Positions 25,828 to 35,358 of a stretch of DNA of 64,000 nucleotides are shown here, piece after piece. The stretch is from Rossellomorea vietnamensis (lineage in GTDB: Bacteria; Bacillota; Bacilli; Bacillales; Bacillaceae_B). The notes under the pieces were generated by a model. That model saw only the letters and a list, made by a program, of their open reading frames with translations. It did not search any database and had not been told where the DNA came from. Positions within the stretch are counted from its first letter, which is position 1; the number at the start of each line of letters is the position of its first letter. The stretch is from assembly GCF_001305855.1 (NCBI RefSeq), contig NZ_LIXZ01000005.1, forward strand, positions 166,413 to 230,412, written 5' to 3'. Position numbers and translations under genes: made by a program.

Positions 25828-28048
25828 GTTCTTCAATCATTTTGAAGAATTGGCGGGTAATTTTTTTGGATAAGATTCTTACCTGGAAAGGAAATCGATT
25901 TGATTTCTTTGTAAATGAATTGAACCAGATTATTTTTTCATCGAATGCGATGAAGGGTATCGAGGTGGTGGATTTTTTCATTTTGACCATTGAAGAGGAC
26001 TGTGAAACACTGCCTGTTTGACTGAAAATCGTCACCTGTTTATCCTCTGCTGCGATTTGTAAGGCGCACATCATATCGTTTGGGATCTCTTTTAAATCCT
26101 GGACGTTCACCATGATTTGAGATTTGGCAGCTGCTATATCTTTATCCAGCTTAAGATGGTCATCGATTCTGAACCACTTCATTTTCTTTGTAGAAGTTGG
26201 AGCGAGTGAAGCGCTCGTTTCGCTATGGGCTTCCTGCTGAAGATGAGAAATGAATTGATGGACAGGTTTAGAAGGATGAGTCTTTTCCCGTATGAAATGA
26301 TCATTCCCCACTAAAATAAACTTCCCCTTGGCGCGGGTGACGGCTACGTTGATCAGCCTCTCGCTGCCTTTCCGGGTAATCAACGTACCAGGGCCTCCAT
26401 GGGATTCCCCATCGACTAAATCAAACAGAATCATATCATTTTCCGACCCTTGAAAGCCATGGACCGTGGCGGCGTATAGGTTGGCTGAAGGAGAAATACC
26501 CTTTACCAGTTCATCCAGTAAGAGGTTATACCATTTGGCTTGGGCACGGTACGGGGTCACGATTCCAATCGAAAGTAACCCATCGCGTATGGACTGAAGA
26601 GTCAGCTGGATCGTGACTAAGCTTGACAACAGATTCCACCTTGATCCTTTTTGGGTTTCCGCCCACTCCGTCCCTTCTCTCAGGGAAAATAGTACCGCTC
26701 CATGGGACGGAAAAGGTTTTTTATTTGTGATGACTTCCCGAATCGTCTGGACCGTATGATGGTCCCCCACCCTTGAATGGTAGATGTATCGATTGGTGAA
26801 TGCCGAAATGCTCGGGTGCATCCTCCGTTGTTCCGGAAGTAATAAGAGATGGGGATGATCCACCCCTTTCTCGACGGCTCCTGCCACTCCCGCTGCATGA
26901 AAGATGTCTTCCTTCAGCCACTTGGCTGCCAGGGGATGAAAGGAAGTTGAAATGGGTGGAAGCTGTTTGAAATCGCCACATATAATGATTTTCTTCCCGA
27001 GGGACGCAGCGAAGGCCACTTGAGGTATATAGGCCATGCTTGCCTCGTCAACAATCACTAAGTCGAACTCCTGTTCATACAAAAGTCGGTCAATGGCCGC
27101 CTTTGAAAGGGTTGTCCCGATCACCTTAGCCTCTGAGATCAGCTCACCTTCCCTTCTCTTGAACGTTTCCTTGATTTTTTGATAGTGGACTTCAAGATGG
27201 GACAGTCTCTCTGAATCGTAGGAAGAATAGGCTCTCGACAGTTTGTTTTTTAACCTTCTTCTGTACTTTTCTACCTTCCCTTTTTCCTCTGAAAGAGCCG
27301 GGTCCTGTTGTTCCAGTAATTGAAGAGCGCTTAAATCCGATACGTCTTCGCTATAGGTTTTCCTGCTTGTACCATACCGGATCACCTCTCCAGGAATCCA
27401 ACGGTCATGGCTGCTTAGAAAATAATGCATTTCTTCGATTAATACATCCACTGCTGCATTACTATGGGAGAGAAGCAGTACTCTCTTCCCTTCTGAATAA
27501 TGATAAGCTGCCGCTCTTGCCAAGGTATAAGTCTTTCCTGTTCCTGGTGGTCCCCACAGGTACGTAACGGGATTATACTTACTTCTCACATAAACTTCAT
27601 GCAATGGTGTTTTGTATTCGTATTCAGGATGTCTTTGAGGCATTTCCGGAAACATCACCTCCTGAATGCGCTTGGTTTTCCCATGGCGTTCCCCCGCTTC
27701 ATCCAACCGTTCCATCAGCTTCTCAAGGATATCCCATGGCTCGTAAAGGATCTGTCCGTATGGGACTGTATCCCCAAGGAACTGATCAAGCTCTATGATA
27801 CATTCCCGTTCTTCTGAATTAATCACGATCCCTTGGGTTGAAGAATGCTTCCGTTTAAATATGACGCTTCCCCCTTCAGGTAGCGAAGCGGGATAGTAAA
27901 GAGTGAACCAATAAATATAGGCGCCTTCTTCTTTTCGGATGCATCTACCCTCTTCGATGAGGATCCCATTCGTTTCCCGTTTTTTCAACTGCAGGATCTC
28001 CATATCCAACGCAGATTTCCACTCTTCTATCATGTCTGTTGTTTTCAT
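25808..28048 (-). CDS. SF1 UPF1/DNA2-like helicase with degenerate PLD-like C-terminus
   Basis: 746 residues. A beta-rich N-terminal part (1-170) precedes the helicase core: Walker A GPPGTGKTYT, motif II VIVDEASMAYIPQ, GDFKQLPPIS (motif III), PEQRR, TVHGFQGSENDMI and NVAVTRAKGKFILVGN (motifs V-VI). The C-terminal 130 residues (IAAAKSQIMVN..., VTIFSQTG, FDEKIIWFN) look like a phospholipase-D-type fold lacking the HKD motif; this is my inference. Such proteins act on DNA or RNA, but the role of this one is unknown. The start at 28048 has AAAGGTGA five bases upstream; upstream ATG codons lack a site. Confidence 0.85.
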   Translation of the reverse strand: MKTTDMIEEWKSALDMEILQLKKRETNGILIEEGRCIRKEEGAYIYWFTLYYPASLPEGGSVIFKRKHSSTQGIVINSEERECIIELDQFLGDTVPYGQILYEPWDILEKLMERLDEAGERHGKTKRIQEVMFPEMPQRHPEYEYKTPLHEVYVRSKYNPVTYLWGPPGTGKTYTLARAAAYHYSEGKRVLLLSHSNAAVDVLIEEMHYFLSSHDRWIPGEVIRYGTSRKTYSEDVSDLSALQLLEQQDPALSEEKGKVEKYRRRLKNKLSRAYSSYDSERLSHLEVHYQKIKETFKRREGELISEAKVIGTTLSKAAIDRLLYEQEFDLVIVDEASMAYIPQVAFAASLGKKIIICGDFKQLPPISTSFHPLAAKWLKEDIFHAAGVAGAVEKGVDHPHLLLLPEQRRMHPSISAFTNRYIYHSRVGDHHTVQTIREVITNKKPFPSHGAVLFSLREGTEWAETQKGSRWNLLSSLVTIQLTLQSIRDGLLSIGIVTPYRAQAKWYNLLLDELVKGISPSANLYAATVHGFQGSENDMILFDLVDGESHGGPGTLITRKGSERLINVAVTRAKGKFILVGNDHFIREKTHPSKPVHQFISHLQQEAHSETSASLAPTSTKKMKWFRIDDHLKLDKDIAAAKSQIMVNVQDLKEIPNDMMCALQIAAEDKQVTIFSQTGSVSQSSSMVKMKKSTTSIPFIAFDEKIIWFNSFTKKSNRFPFQVRILSKKITRQFFKMIEEQKTVSL

Positions 28049-28156
28049 TTCAATCACCTTTGCCATACGATAAAAATTCAAGACCTTTATCATAACAATT
28101 AATGTGAGAGGTGTACATGGATATTACCGTGAAAGAACCTTTTTGAAACATTCTGT

Positions 28157-28186
28157 AAAAAAAGAACCGATTCACTGAATCGGTTC
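28157..28186 (-). terminator. Terminator of the first HemAT-like gene
   Basis: GAACCGATTCA / TGAATCGGTTC perfect stem, followed on the minus strand by TTTTTTT. Confidence 0.92.
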
Positions 28187-28195
28187 GTCTCCTTA

Positions 28196-29491
28196 TTACA
28201 ATTCTGCTGTTAATTGACTCAATTGATCTGCAGAAATTGATAAATGGGAAATGGCGTTAGAAATCTCTTCCACTGATAGGGAAATCTCTTTCATCTCTTT
28301 CTCTACTTTCTCGCTTTGGCTCTTCGAGGAATCAATGGATTCTACTATTTCATGAAAGAAAATATGAGCTCTACTTGTAGAGTCCATCCCCTTTTTAGCA
28401 GTCTCTTCAACTGAAATAATATAATCAGAAATTTTATCCACCTGTGATTTCGTCCCGTTGATTAGACTGGAGACATTGGTGACGGATTTTTTTGTCTGCT
28501 CGGAAAGTTTTCGTACTTCTTCGGCTACTACAGCAAACCCTTTCCCATGTTCCCCTGCACGGGCCGCTTCTATACTGGCATTTAGAGAAAGTAAATTCGT
28601 TTGCTCTGCAATGGTTTGTACGATGGACACGATATCGAATATTTGGTTCGAAATATGTTGTAATTGATCGATTTCCTTCAGCATTTCTCTCATGTCAGAA
28701 AGAATTTTACTCATATGGTCTTTCTGAACGTCCATATTATCCTTTCCTTCGATTGAAAAATGACTAATTTTTTCAATTGATTGAGTTCCTTGGAACGACA
28801 ATAAGCTAACCTCACTCATTTTTGCATTTATTGAATCTAAAGAAGCCATTGATTCTTCTGATATAGCCGTTAAACCGGTAGTCGCTTCACGGACATTATC
28901 ATTCATCTTTTCTTTTAAACGTTGAGATTCTGCTCTGACACCTTCGATTTCATCTTCATATGCTTCTAAAACCAATTGCTGCTCCAAGTTTAATATCTTA
29001 GTGAAGGCATTAATCACTTTGTTGTAATCATCTATATGCGTAAAGTGACGGTACATCACTCTAAAAATGGTGGTTTGAAGGTTTTGAAAAGAAGCAATGT
29101 ACCATTTTGTGGGAAGTCCTATATGTATATGCATCTTAGCGATTTTTCTGCGTTTTTCAATGAATGGTTGATCGATGATACCGTTTGTCAATTCAATGAC
29201 ATGGATTGACAGTGTATGTTTTAAACGATCAATAGAGCTGTATTTTTCAATAATCTCCAATAAAGTGGGGTTATTTTCAATTGGATTATAAAAGCCATCA
29301 ATAATTTCTTTAATATTCTCCACTAGATAAGATTTGGTGGAAGATAATACAGCTAAATCCTCATTGGACAACTGAATCATACTTAATTGTCTTATTACAT
29401 CTTGTGAAACTTCGATTCTTACTTCCGATAACATTGATTCTTCATTTAGTCTGTTATTTTCTTTGTGTTTTAACCTATTTTTTAATAGCAA
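28196..29491 (-). CDS. Globin-coupled methyl-accepting chemotaxis transducer (HemAT type)
   Basis: 431 residues, soluble with no membrane helix. The N-terminal globin domain (about 25-185) has the proximal haem His in [14 protein letters not shown] (His121, HemAT-Bs His123) and a distal Tyr in GFYNPIE (Tyr68). The C-terminal signalling domain has the hairpin tip [20 protein letters not shown] and [20 protein letters not shown]-like sequence. HemAT senses O2 and signals to CheA. Translation starts at a TTG with GAGGAG eight bases upstream. A second, different copy lies at 35358-36644. Confidence 0.9.
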   Translation of the reverse strand: MLLKNRLKHKENNRLNEESMLSEVRIEVSQDVIRQLSMIQLSNEDLAVLSSTKSYLVENIKEIIDGFYNPIENNPTLLEIIEKYSSIDRLKHTLSIHVIELTNGIIDQPFIEKRRKIAKMHIHIGLPTKWYIASFQNLQTTIFRVMYRHFTHIDDYNKVINAFTKILNLEQQLVLEAYEDEIEGVRAESQRLKEKMNDNVREATTGLTAISEESMASLDSINAKMSEVSLLSFQGTQSIEKISHFSIEGKDNMDVQKDHMSKILSDMREMLKEIDQLQHISNQIFDIVSIVQTIAEQTNLLSLNASIEAARAGEHGKGFAVVAEEVRKLSEQTKKSVTNVSSLINGTKSQVDKISDYIISVEETAKKGMDSTSRAHIFFHEIVESIDSSKSQSEKVEKEMKEISLSVEEISNAISHLSISADQLSQLTAEL

Positions 29492-29564
29492 TATGTGTAC
29501 TCCTCATCATAATCAATAATTAGAATAAAAATCCTTTTATGGAAATCTTGCGTACATACTATAA

Positions 29565-29596
29565 CAAAAAAACACCCTCATGAGTATGGGTGTTTA
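29565..29596 (-). terminator. Terminator of the lytic transglycosylase gene
   Basis: AAACACCC / GGGTGTTT stem with an inner CTCATGAG palindrome, followed by TTTTTTT on the minus strand. Confidence 0.85.
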
Positions 29597-29621
29597 TAGA
29601 AAAATGTGACAGAAATAAGAA

Positions 29622-30257
29622 TTACATAGGTTTACTTTCTTCGCTCTCTTCCACGAATCGGTCAGCATAATAGAGGACATCTTCTACATATTGTTCGCTG
29701 TGGTTGTATGCAAATACGGCTTGTTCGAGGTTTCCTTCAGCAGCTCCGTTATGAGCCAGATAGTTGGCGGCACTGAATATGGCGTCCTCAATCTGAAAAG
29801 GATCGGCTTTTCCATCCCCGTTTGCATCAACGCCATATCCGCCATATTTCTCAATGACGGCAGGGTCCGTTTTTTCTTCTGAAGGGATATCCCCTTTTCC
29901 GAATCCCGAACAACTTGGGTGGGACCAGCCCACAAAGGTACAGGGCATAAACTGCATGTGGCCCTCTGCCCCCGCTGGAGAGACGAGAGACTTCATGGTG
30001 GAGAATTTCGTTTCAACCCTGTGGTGGGCAGCTAGAAGATACCAGGGTACTCCGTATTCTGCTTCAGCTGCCTTATAGATGGGGATATATTCAGAGGGGA
30101 TCTCATCTTTTCCAATGGATGAGAGGTTAAATGGTGGGTCATCATAATTGAGGGCATAATAAATAGCTAAAATGATGATGGGGATGAGAAGCATTCTTAA
30201 GGGTGATGATGGCTTTCTTTTACTGGACTGCTTTTTTCTTGCCTGTTTTTTTGTCAT
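29622..30257 (-). CDS. Lytic transglycosylase, SLT-like, membrane anchored
   Basis: 211 residues: a very basic N-terminus (1-20), one membrane segment (21-36) and an extracellular lysozyme-like domain. HHRVETKFS carries the likely catalytic Glu82; SPAGAEGHMQFMPCTFVGW and AVFAYNHSEQYV are typical of MltB/SLT_2-type enzymes that cleave the MurNAc-GlcNAc bond. DANGDGKAD is a Ca-binding-like loop. It has its own terminator. Its part in cell-wall turnover or sporulation cannot be told apart from sequence. Confidence 0.87.
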   Translation of the reverse strand: MTKKQARKKQSSKRKPSSPLRMLLIPIIILAIYYALNYDDPPFNLSSIGKDEIPSEYIPIYKAAEAEYGVPWYLLAAHHRVETKFSTMKSLVSPAGAEGHMQFMPCTFVGWSHPSCSGFGKGDIPSEEKTDPAVIEKYGGYGVDANGDGKADPFQIEDAIFSAANYLAHNGAAEGNLEQAVFAYNHSEQYVEDVLYYADRFVEESEESKPM

Positions 30258-30351
30258 TGTAGTCGAGATCCTTTACAAGGTTATGGCTGCACCTTGTATT
30301 CTAATATGAGAATTCAATTATGACAATCCATTATGTATTAAAATATATAAA

Positions 30352-30397
30352 AAAGATGCCCCTAAGCAGAAGGCTCTCTGCTTTTAAGGGACATCTA
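30352..30397 (-). terminator. Terminator of the YjcZ-like gene
   Basis: A long, nearly perfect stem (GATGTCCCTTAAAAGCAG with GATGCCCC..AAGCAG complement) followed by TTTTTT on the minus strand. Confidence 0.88.
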
Positions 30398-30415
30398 TCC
30401 ATTATCTATTTAATG

Positions 30416-30559
30416 TTAACAAACAAACGCTGCTCCAACGATAATTAATAGGATGAACAGAACTACGATTAACGCAAATCCACCAGCGTAGCCACCACCG
30501 TAGCCACCACCGCAGCCACCACCGTAGCCGTATCCAGGGTATCCATATCCATACATCAT
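30416..30559 (-). CDS. YjcZ family sporulation peptide
   Basis: 47 residues: a Gly/Tyr-rich N-terminal half ([18 protein letters not shown], then GGYAGGF) and one hydrophobic helix ending VGAAFVC. This pattern defines the YjcZ/YrhK-like sporulation peptide family. GGAGGTGA just before the ATG fixes the start. Small and easily missed in gene calling. Confidence 0.88.
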   Translation of the reverse strand: MMYGYGYPGYGYGGGCGGGYGGGYAGGFALIVVLFILLIIVGAAFVC

Positions 30560-30751
30560 CAGTCACCTCCAGTTATCTTACTACGATATTAATGTATGTA
30601 GTGGACAAAATGTAGGTTAATTAAAATCATCAGGTACTTTCTATCCTGGTTCTGTAAACGGCTTGAATTTCGCATGAATAAAGGCATTCTAAAAAATAAA
30701 TGAAAGAAAAAATGAGTAAAAAGTCTAGTCGAACCTTATTAAGTCATAAAT

Positions 30752-30780
30752 AAAGCGCCTGGAAACCTCCAGGCGCTTTT
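30752..30780 (-). terminator. Terminator of opuD
   Basis: AAAGCGCCTGG / CCAGGCGCTTTT stem with a six-base loop, eight bases after the opuD stop. The following tract is only moderately T-rich. Confidence 0.85.
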
Positions 30781-30787
30781 AAGTCGT

Positions 30788-32317
30788 TTACATATGTTCT
30801 CTAGGTTCTTTCGTTTTTCTCGGCTTAGGTTTAATGTATAAGCCAAGTTCCTTTTTCTCCTGATTCAGTGACTTGTACAGTGAAATCATCATGAGTGCCA
30901 TGATCACCGAGAATGGCAATGCTGCGACGATCAATGCATTCTGTAAAGCCTGTAACCCTCCGCTGTATAGTAAAATTAATGCCACTGTAGACTGTGCAAG
31001 TCCCCATGTTAATTTTACATAGTTTGGCGGGGTTAATGAACCATAGGTCGTTTGCATCCCCAATACGAATGTAGCTGAGTCAGCAGATGTAATAAAGAAC
31101 GTTCCAATCAGTGTGATGGCAATCACCGAAAGAATCGTTGACCATTCAAATCCGTTAAAGACAGCAAACAGAACCTCTTCCGTTTTCAAATCTGATAAAG
31201 CAGCACCGGCCTGTTGCACTTCAATCGCTGAAGTACCAAAGACAGCGAACCAAAAGAAGCTGACAAGAGCAGGTAACAGCAATACCCCGATCAGGAATTC
31301 ACGAATCGTTCTTCCTCTGGAGACACGTGCGATGAAGATACCAACGAATGGTGACCAGGAAATCCACCATGCCCAGTAGAAAATGGTCCAACCATTGATC
31401 CATGAGCGGTGCTCTTCATTTAATGGAGCGATCCTGAAGCTCATTGCGGCGATATTTTGAATATAAGCCCCAATGGTATCAGTGAACATATTAAGGATTA
31501 ATAAAGTAGGTCCAATAAAGAATACAAGTACGAGAAGTAATACAGCGAGTACCATATTTGTATTGGATAAGTATTTGATCCCTTTGCTCAACCCTGACCA
31601 TGCAGAAATCATGAACAGGACGGTTACGATCCCGATGATGATTGCCTGGACTGTGAAGTTATTTGGAATATCGAGCAGATAAGATAGTCCTCCATTAATC
31701 TGTGCCGCTCCGAACCCAAGGGTTGTTGCCACCCCAACTACCGTTGCGAATACAGCCAGGACATCGATGATTGTTCCGAGTGGGCCATTCATCTTATCGC
31801 CGAAAATCGGTTTCAATGTCGCTGAGATTAAACCCGGTTCATCTTTACGGAATTTAGAGTATGCAAGTGCTAAAGCGACGATCGCATAGATCCCCCATGC
31901 GTGAATCCCCCAGTGGAAGAACGTATAACGCATCGATTCCTTGATCGCAAGGTCAGTTCCCCCTTCTGCCGTTGGCGGGGTCATATAGTGAGACAGCGGT
32001 TCTGCTGCCCCCCAGAATACTAAACCAATTCCCATTCCTGCACTAAACAACATGGCAAACCATGTTCCTCTTGTATATTCAGGCTTTTCATCCGGTTTTC
32101 CTAATCGAATCGTTCCCATGGGACTAAAGATTAAGAACACACAGAAGATGACAATCACTGTAACTAAAATAAGATAATACCAACCAAAAGTTGAAGTGAT
32201 AAATGTTTGCATTTTTGCTGTTACGTTTTCAAATGATTTTGGTGCGATTGCTCCATAAGCAACGGAAGCAATAACCAAAATGACGGTAATCCAGAAAACA
32301 TTTGATATTCTCTTCAT
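30788..32317 (-). CDS. opuD: Glycine betaine transporter, BCCT family
   Basis: 509 residues with 12 hydrophobic helices. BCCT hallmarks are the glycine stretch [17 protein letters not shown] in TM3 and the Trp-rich [17 protein letters not shown] in TM8, which forms the betaine-binding aromatic box. OpuD-type carriers take up glycine betaine with Na+ for osmoprotection. The charged C-terminal tail ([14 protein letters not shown]) could serve as an osmosensor, as in other BCCT carriers. Single gene with its own terminator and a long upstream region. Confidence 0.92.
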   Translation of the reverse strand: MKRISNVFWITVILVIASVAYGAIAPKSFENVTAKMQTFITSTFGWYYLILVTVIVIFCVFLIFSPMGTIRLGKPDEKPEYTRGTWFAMLFSAGMGIGLVFWGAAEPLSHYMTPPTAEGGTDLAIKESMRYTFFHWGIHAWGIYAIVALALAYSKFRKDEPGLISATLKPIFGDKMNGPLGTIIDVLAVFATVVGVATTLGFGAAQINGGLSYLLDIPNNFTVQAIIIGIVTVLFMISAWSGLSKGIKYLSNTNMVLAVLLLVLVFFIGPTLLILNMFTDTIGAYIQNIAAMSFRIAPLNEEHRSWINGWTIFYWAWWISWSPFVGIFIARVSRGRTIREFLIGVLLLPALVSFFWFAVFGTSAIEVQQAGAALSDLKTEEVLFAVFNGFEWSTILSVIAITLIGTFFITSADSATFVLGMQTTYGSLTPPNYVKLTWGLAQSTVALILLYSGGLQALQNALIVAALPFSVIMALMMISLYKSLNQEKKELGLYIKPKPRKTKEPREHM

Positions 32318-32892
32318 AAAATTCTCCTTTCCATATTCTGTTTTGTTTGTTTCAACTCTTTTTCTGAATGGAGGGGAACAACAGTGGGATTCGAGGTGTT
32401 GATCAAACGTATGTACACCTACTGAAAGCCCCCTTCATGTTGAAAGAGTCTCAGTTAATGCAAATGGGAAAATGTGCATTCTGAGGATGAGGGAATGATT
32501 ACTTATTACCTATTCCCTTGTCACTCTCATATAAAACCAACATTTGTTACCCTATCAGAAAGAAGTTTAACTTTGCAAGTGATAACCATCAATATTTTTA
32601 TTAGTCTTTGTCATTTTAGCGTTTTCATTCCAATTCTTTTTTAAGGATTTCTCCTTTCACAAAGAACTTTTTAATGAAAAAGATTTGGAAATAAAAGCGT
32701 TGTGAAAACGGGTTGCTTGATGGTCCTGTGGAAATGTCCCTGCTAGTTTAAATATAGAAGGAACATGTATTTACAGTTGAATTTTAAAAGTGATATCAAA
32801 AAGGATGAATTGGAAGTTTTGGATGATTTTCGCATGGTGAAGTGTAATTAGTGGGGGAATATAATAACGAATCATGATAAGGAGGCATTCCA
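32318..32892. other. 575-bp intergenic region upstream of opuD
   Basis: AT-rich, between the divergent opuD and a short plus-strand gene. The plus strand holds GGAGG before the ATG at 32893. I see no clear riboswitch or convincing hairpin; promoters for opuD must lie here. Confidence 0.5.
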
Positions 32893-33015
32893 ATGAAAAA
32901 TAAAAATAATCAATCACAGCATGAAGCTGCAAAAAAATTGGCACAACAACAGATGGGTGAAGAAATCGAATTGAAATCCATTGCTCCATCCGCAAGAAAA
33001 AAAGGAAAAAACTAA
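32893..33015 (+). CDS. Small hydrophilic peptide of unknown function
   Basis: 40 residues, MKNKNNQSQHEAAKKLAQQQ at the N-terminus and a basic tail SARKKGKN. GGAGG lies seven bases before the ATG, and a strong terminator follows. Its length, composition and context recall small spore proteins, but I do not recognise a family. Confidence 0.6.
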   Translation: MKNKNNQSQHEAAKKLAQQQMGEEIELKSIAPSARKKGKN

Positions 33016-33030
33016 AGGAATAAGTCAATA

Positions 33031-33069
33031 GATGAAAAAAGGACGCCTTTACCGGCGCCCTTTTCATCA
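33031..33069. terminator. Bidirectional terminator between a small peptide gene and the 3D-domain gene
   Basis: GATGAAAA / TTTTCATC outer arms and CGCC / GGCG inner arms around a short loop. Confidence 0.85.
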
Positions 33070-33070
33070 T

Positions 33071-33643
33071 CTATTCTTTGATGATTTTAACTTTCACATC
33101 TCTTACCCCATATTGGAGGGCATCTTTTTCTTTTTCCATATAGATATCGATGCGGTTACCTTTGATGGCTCCACCGGTATCTTCTGCACGGGCATAACCG
33201 TACCCTTCAATATATACCTTGGATCCTAGAGGAATGACCTTTGGATCGACAGCGATGACTCTCGCATCAGGGTTCTCAATCAGGTCTACCCCTGTCTTCG
33301 TAATACCGATACAACCTTCACAATGAGCAGTATAAGCAGTTGCTTTGATATCTATTTCTTTCACAACGTTATCAGCTTCTTGATCAGTGGTCTTTGCTGC
33401 CTTCACTTCTTGCTTCTCTTCTGAATCCTTATTCGCAGAATACCCTTCTTCTAACAATTGATTGCGTGTGCCGACCTCGTCGACGGAAACATGATATCGA
33501 TTGGCAATTTCCCAGAGGATATCGCCTTCTTCTATATTATGATAATCATTGATAGCAGTATCATTACTCTCTGCAGAAGCAGAGGCAAGTCCGATTGAAA
33601 GAAAAACTGCGAAGGAAATAATGGAAAATAAACCTTTTTTCAT
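33071..33643 (-). CDS. Secreted LysM and 3D-domain cell-wall protein
   Basis: 190 residues. A signal peptide ends near SASA; one LysM-type motif (EEGDILWEIANRYHVSVDEV) follows, then a 3D domain with the three conserved Asp in VDPKVIPLGSKV, AEDTGGAIKGNRIDIY. The 3D fold resembles MltA-type lytic transglycosylases and Rpf-like wall enzymes such as YocH. The ATG at 33643 has AGGAGG upstream; an upstream frame to 33700 lacks one. It is a shorter paralogue of the next gene on the same strand. Confidence 0.85.
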   Translation of the reverse strand: MKKGLFSIISFAVFLSIGLASASAESNDTAINDYHNIEEGDILWEIANRYHVSVDEVGTRNQLLEEGYSANKDSEEKQEVKAAKTTDQEADNVVKEIDIKATAYTAHCEGCIGITKTGVDLIENPDARVIAVDPKVIPLGSKVYIEGYGYARAEDTGGAIKGNRIDIYMEKEKDALQYGVRDVKVKIIKE

Positions 33644-33739
33644 CTTGTCAAATTCCTCCTTTTGTGTTTGGTCATTGACCAACAGTTGAAATAGTAACAT
33701 AGACTTACCTCAGAAACATAACAAACTGTTTATAAACCA

Positions 33740-33756
33740 ATAACAATTAGATGACA
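33740..33756 (-). promoter_or_regulatory. WalR-like box upstream of the 3D-domain gene
   Basis: On the minus strand TGTCAT-N5-TGTTAT, one mismatch from the WalR consensus TGTWAH-N5-TGTWAH, just upstream of a possible -35 TTGTTA. WalRK controls yocH and other wall hydrolases in B. subtilis. One site with a mismatch is weak evidence. Confidence 0.35.
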
Positions 33757-33894
33757 ATCATGTAATATTTCTTCTATTCAGTCGACTGGGGTGTACTTAA
33801 TCCTATGTATTTCTTGTAAAGGGAAAAATTGAAAAATAATGAGGGGGAAAATATGAATTGGGAGTTTGATGATGAAGCGCTATCCGGCGATAAA

Positions 33895-33930
33895 ACAAAA
33901 AAACCACTGAGAAGCAAGTCTCAGTGGTTT
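33895..33930 (-). terminator. Terminator of the YocH-like gene
   Basis: AAACCACTGAGA / TCTCAGTGGTTT perfect stem followed on the minus strand by TTTTTTTG. Confidence 0.9.
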
Positions 33931-33938
33931 AGAATCTA

Positions 33939-34751
33939 TTATTTTGTTTCTAGAATTTTTACGTTTACTGTTTTTCTGCCAAAATCAACGGCTTGGTCCT
34001 TTGATGGAATGAAAACATCAATTCGGTTTCCTTTGATTGCTCCGCCAGTGTCTGCTGCAGTAGCGTAGCCGTAGCCTTCAACATATACTTTTGATCCAAG
34101 TGGGATGACATTAGGATCTACTGCAATTACTTTAGCATCCGGGTTTTCTTTTAGATTCACACCAGTAGCTGTTGTACCTGAACAACCTTCACAATCGGCT
34201 GTATAGGCAGTTGCTTCCACTGTAATTTCATTCACTGCTTTTTCTTCGGCAGCAGGTTCAGCTTGTGCAGGTTTTGCTTCCGCTGTTTCCGCTGCAGGTG
34301 CTTCAGCTTCTGGAGCTACTTCTGCTTTTTGTTCTGGAGCAGGCGCTTCTGCCTTCTCAGAAGTATGTGCAGTAGCTGAAGGTGCTTTATCGTCTAAGTT
34401 GATGACTAATTCTTGTCCAGGGACAATCAGGTCACTTTCAAGTGCGTTCCATCCTACTAAGCTGTCGACTGAAATGCCATATAGGGAAGAAATCCCCCAA
34501 AGAGTGTCACCTTTTTTAACTGTATAGTATTCCTTTGAAGAAACCTGTAATTCCTGATCAGGATAAATGATGGATGAACCTAAGTTGTTCCATGTCATGA
34601 GTTGATCAACAGATGTTCCGTATTCTTTTGCAAGTCCCCATAAAGTGTCGCCTTTTTTTACTTCTATGTCTTGTGCTGAAGCGCTAGCTCCACCAGACAC
34701 TGCTAGAGTTGTAAATGCAGCCACAGAAATAATCGATTTTTTTAGTTTCAT
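33939..34751 (-). CDS. yocH: Secreted peptidoglycan hydrolase with two LysM and a 3D domain, YocH-like
   Basis: 270 residues: signal peptide (cleavage near ASAQ), LysM 1 (VKKGDTLWGLAKEYGTSVDQ, 31-70), LysM 2 (VKKGDTLWGISSLYGISVDS, 77-117), an Ala/Glu/Pro-rich linker (125-170) and a C-terminal 3D domain with AADTGGAIKGNRIDVF. This is the YocH architecture; B. subtilis YocH is a muropeptide-releasing wall hydrolase under WalRK control. The linker and wall-binding modules place it in the peptidoglycan. AGGAGG precedes the ATG. Confidence 0.88.
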   Translation of the reverse strand: MKLKKSIISVAAFTTLAVSGGASASAQDIEVKKGDTLWGLAKEYGTSVDQLMTWNNLGSSIIYPDQELQVSSKEYYTVKKGDTLWGISSLYGISVDSLVGWNALESDLIVPGQELVINLDDKAPSATAHTSEKAEAPAPEQKAEVAPEAEAPAAETAEAKPAQAEPAAEEKAVNEITVEATAYTADCEGCSGTTATGVNLKENPDAKVIAVDPNVIPLGSKVYVEGYGYATAADTGGAIKGNRIDVFIPSKDQAVDFGRKTVNVKILETK

Positions 34752-35155
34752 TGAAAAATTCCTCCTTATGTAGCTAGCGGTTTATTTATTTTTGCTAACA
34801 GGGAAAATACTAACATAGTAAAATCTCAATTCAATAACAGGAACTTTAACATCGTGCGTCAAGAATATTTCACTACTGTAATAGAAAGCGATTTCCTGTA
34901 TAAACTATCATGTAGAGGAATACTATGGAAAAAAGATTAGAATAATATAGATATAGAGGATATATATGGGATTAATAGATGGTGGGTATTCGCCCTTGGT
35001 TAAATGACTTTTTGGACAGACAAGGCCACTTAGCGTCAGAATATAATTGAAGAAAACGCATTTATTAGCGGATTGTGACGATTTTTCCTTAACAAGCTTG
35101 TCTGTTCCCTCTATACTATAAAAAGAAGAATGCTTTGTATTGGAGGTATATTGGA
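34752..35155. other. Intergenic region between yocH and a small zinc-ribbon gene
   Basis: 404 bp of divergent intergenic sequence. On the minus strand TTGACG-N17-TGTTAT is a probable yocH promoter. No gene or stable RNA is evident. Confidence 0.5.
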
Positions 35156-35311
35156 ATGGAAAATCAAGAAGAGAATGTAGTCCTTTATAAAGATGATCCC
35201 GACGAGCATAGTGGTCGTTGCGAGTGTGGAAATAATATTTTCAAATCAAGGGTACTGGATGGGAAGTTTTATCGTAAGTGCCAGGAATGCGGGAAAACCA
35301 AAATCGTATAG
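35156..35311 (+). CDS. Small zinc-ribbon-like protein
   Basis: 51 residues with RCECGNNIF and YRKCQECGKTKIV, a CxC-x18-CxxC arrangement that suits one zinc ion. The first 20 residues are acidic. GGAGGT lies eight bases before the ATG, and a strong terminator follows. I do not recognise the family; nucleic-acid or protein binding is only a guess from the fold. Confidence 0.7.
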   Translation: MENQEENVVLYKDDPDEHSGRCECGNNIFKSRVLDGKFYRKCQECGKTKIV

Positions 35312-35314
35312 CGG

Positions 35315-35358
35315 GAAAGAAAAGGGAAACCGGTTGAATCCGGTTTCCCTTTTCTTTC
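35315..35358. terminator. Bidirectional terminator between the zinc-ribbon gene and the second HemAT-like gene
   Basis: An 18-bp perfect stem (GAAAGAAAAGGGAAACCGG and complement) with a short loop. Confidence 0.92.

Noticed and set aside
26680-26720. CCGTCCC / GGGACGG inverted pair inside the helicase gene
   Set aside because: Only 7-8 bases match the repeat arm and the flanks differ; chance is likely.
32771-33070. Minus-strand 99-residue open frame
   Set aside because: It is antisense to the short plus-strand gene and its terminator, with low-complexity aromatic sequence and no start signal.
33829-34068. Plus-strand 79-residue open frame, and its short core from the ATG at 33853
   Set aside because: It has a GAGGGGG upstream, but the frame runs through the yocH terminator and into antisense of yocH. 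Not supportable as a gene.
34790-34880. WalR box upstream of yocH
   Set aside because: TGTTAA and TGTTAT are present but six bases apart rather than five, and they overlap the probable -10 region.
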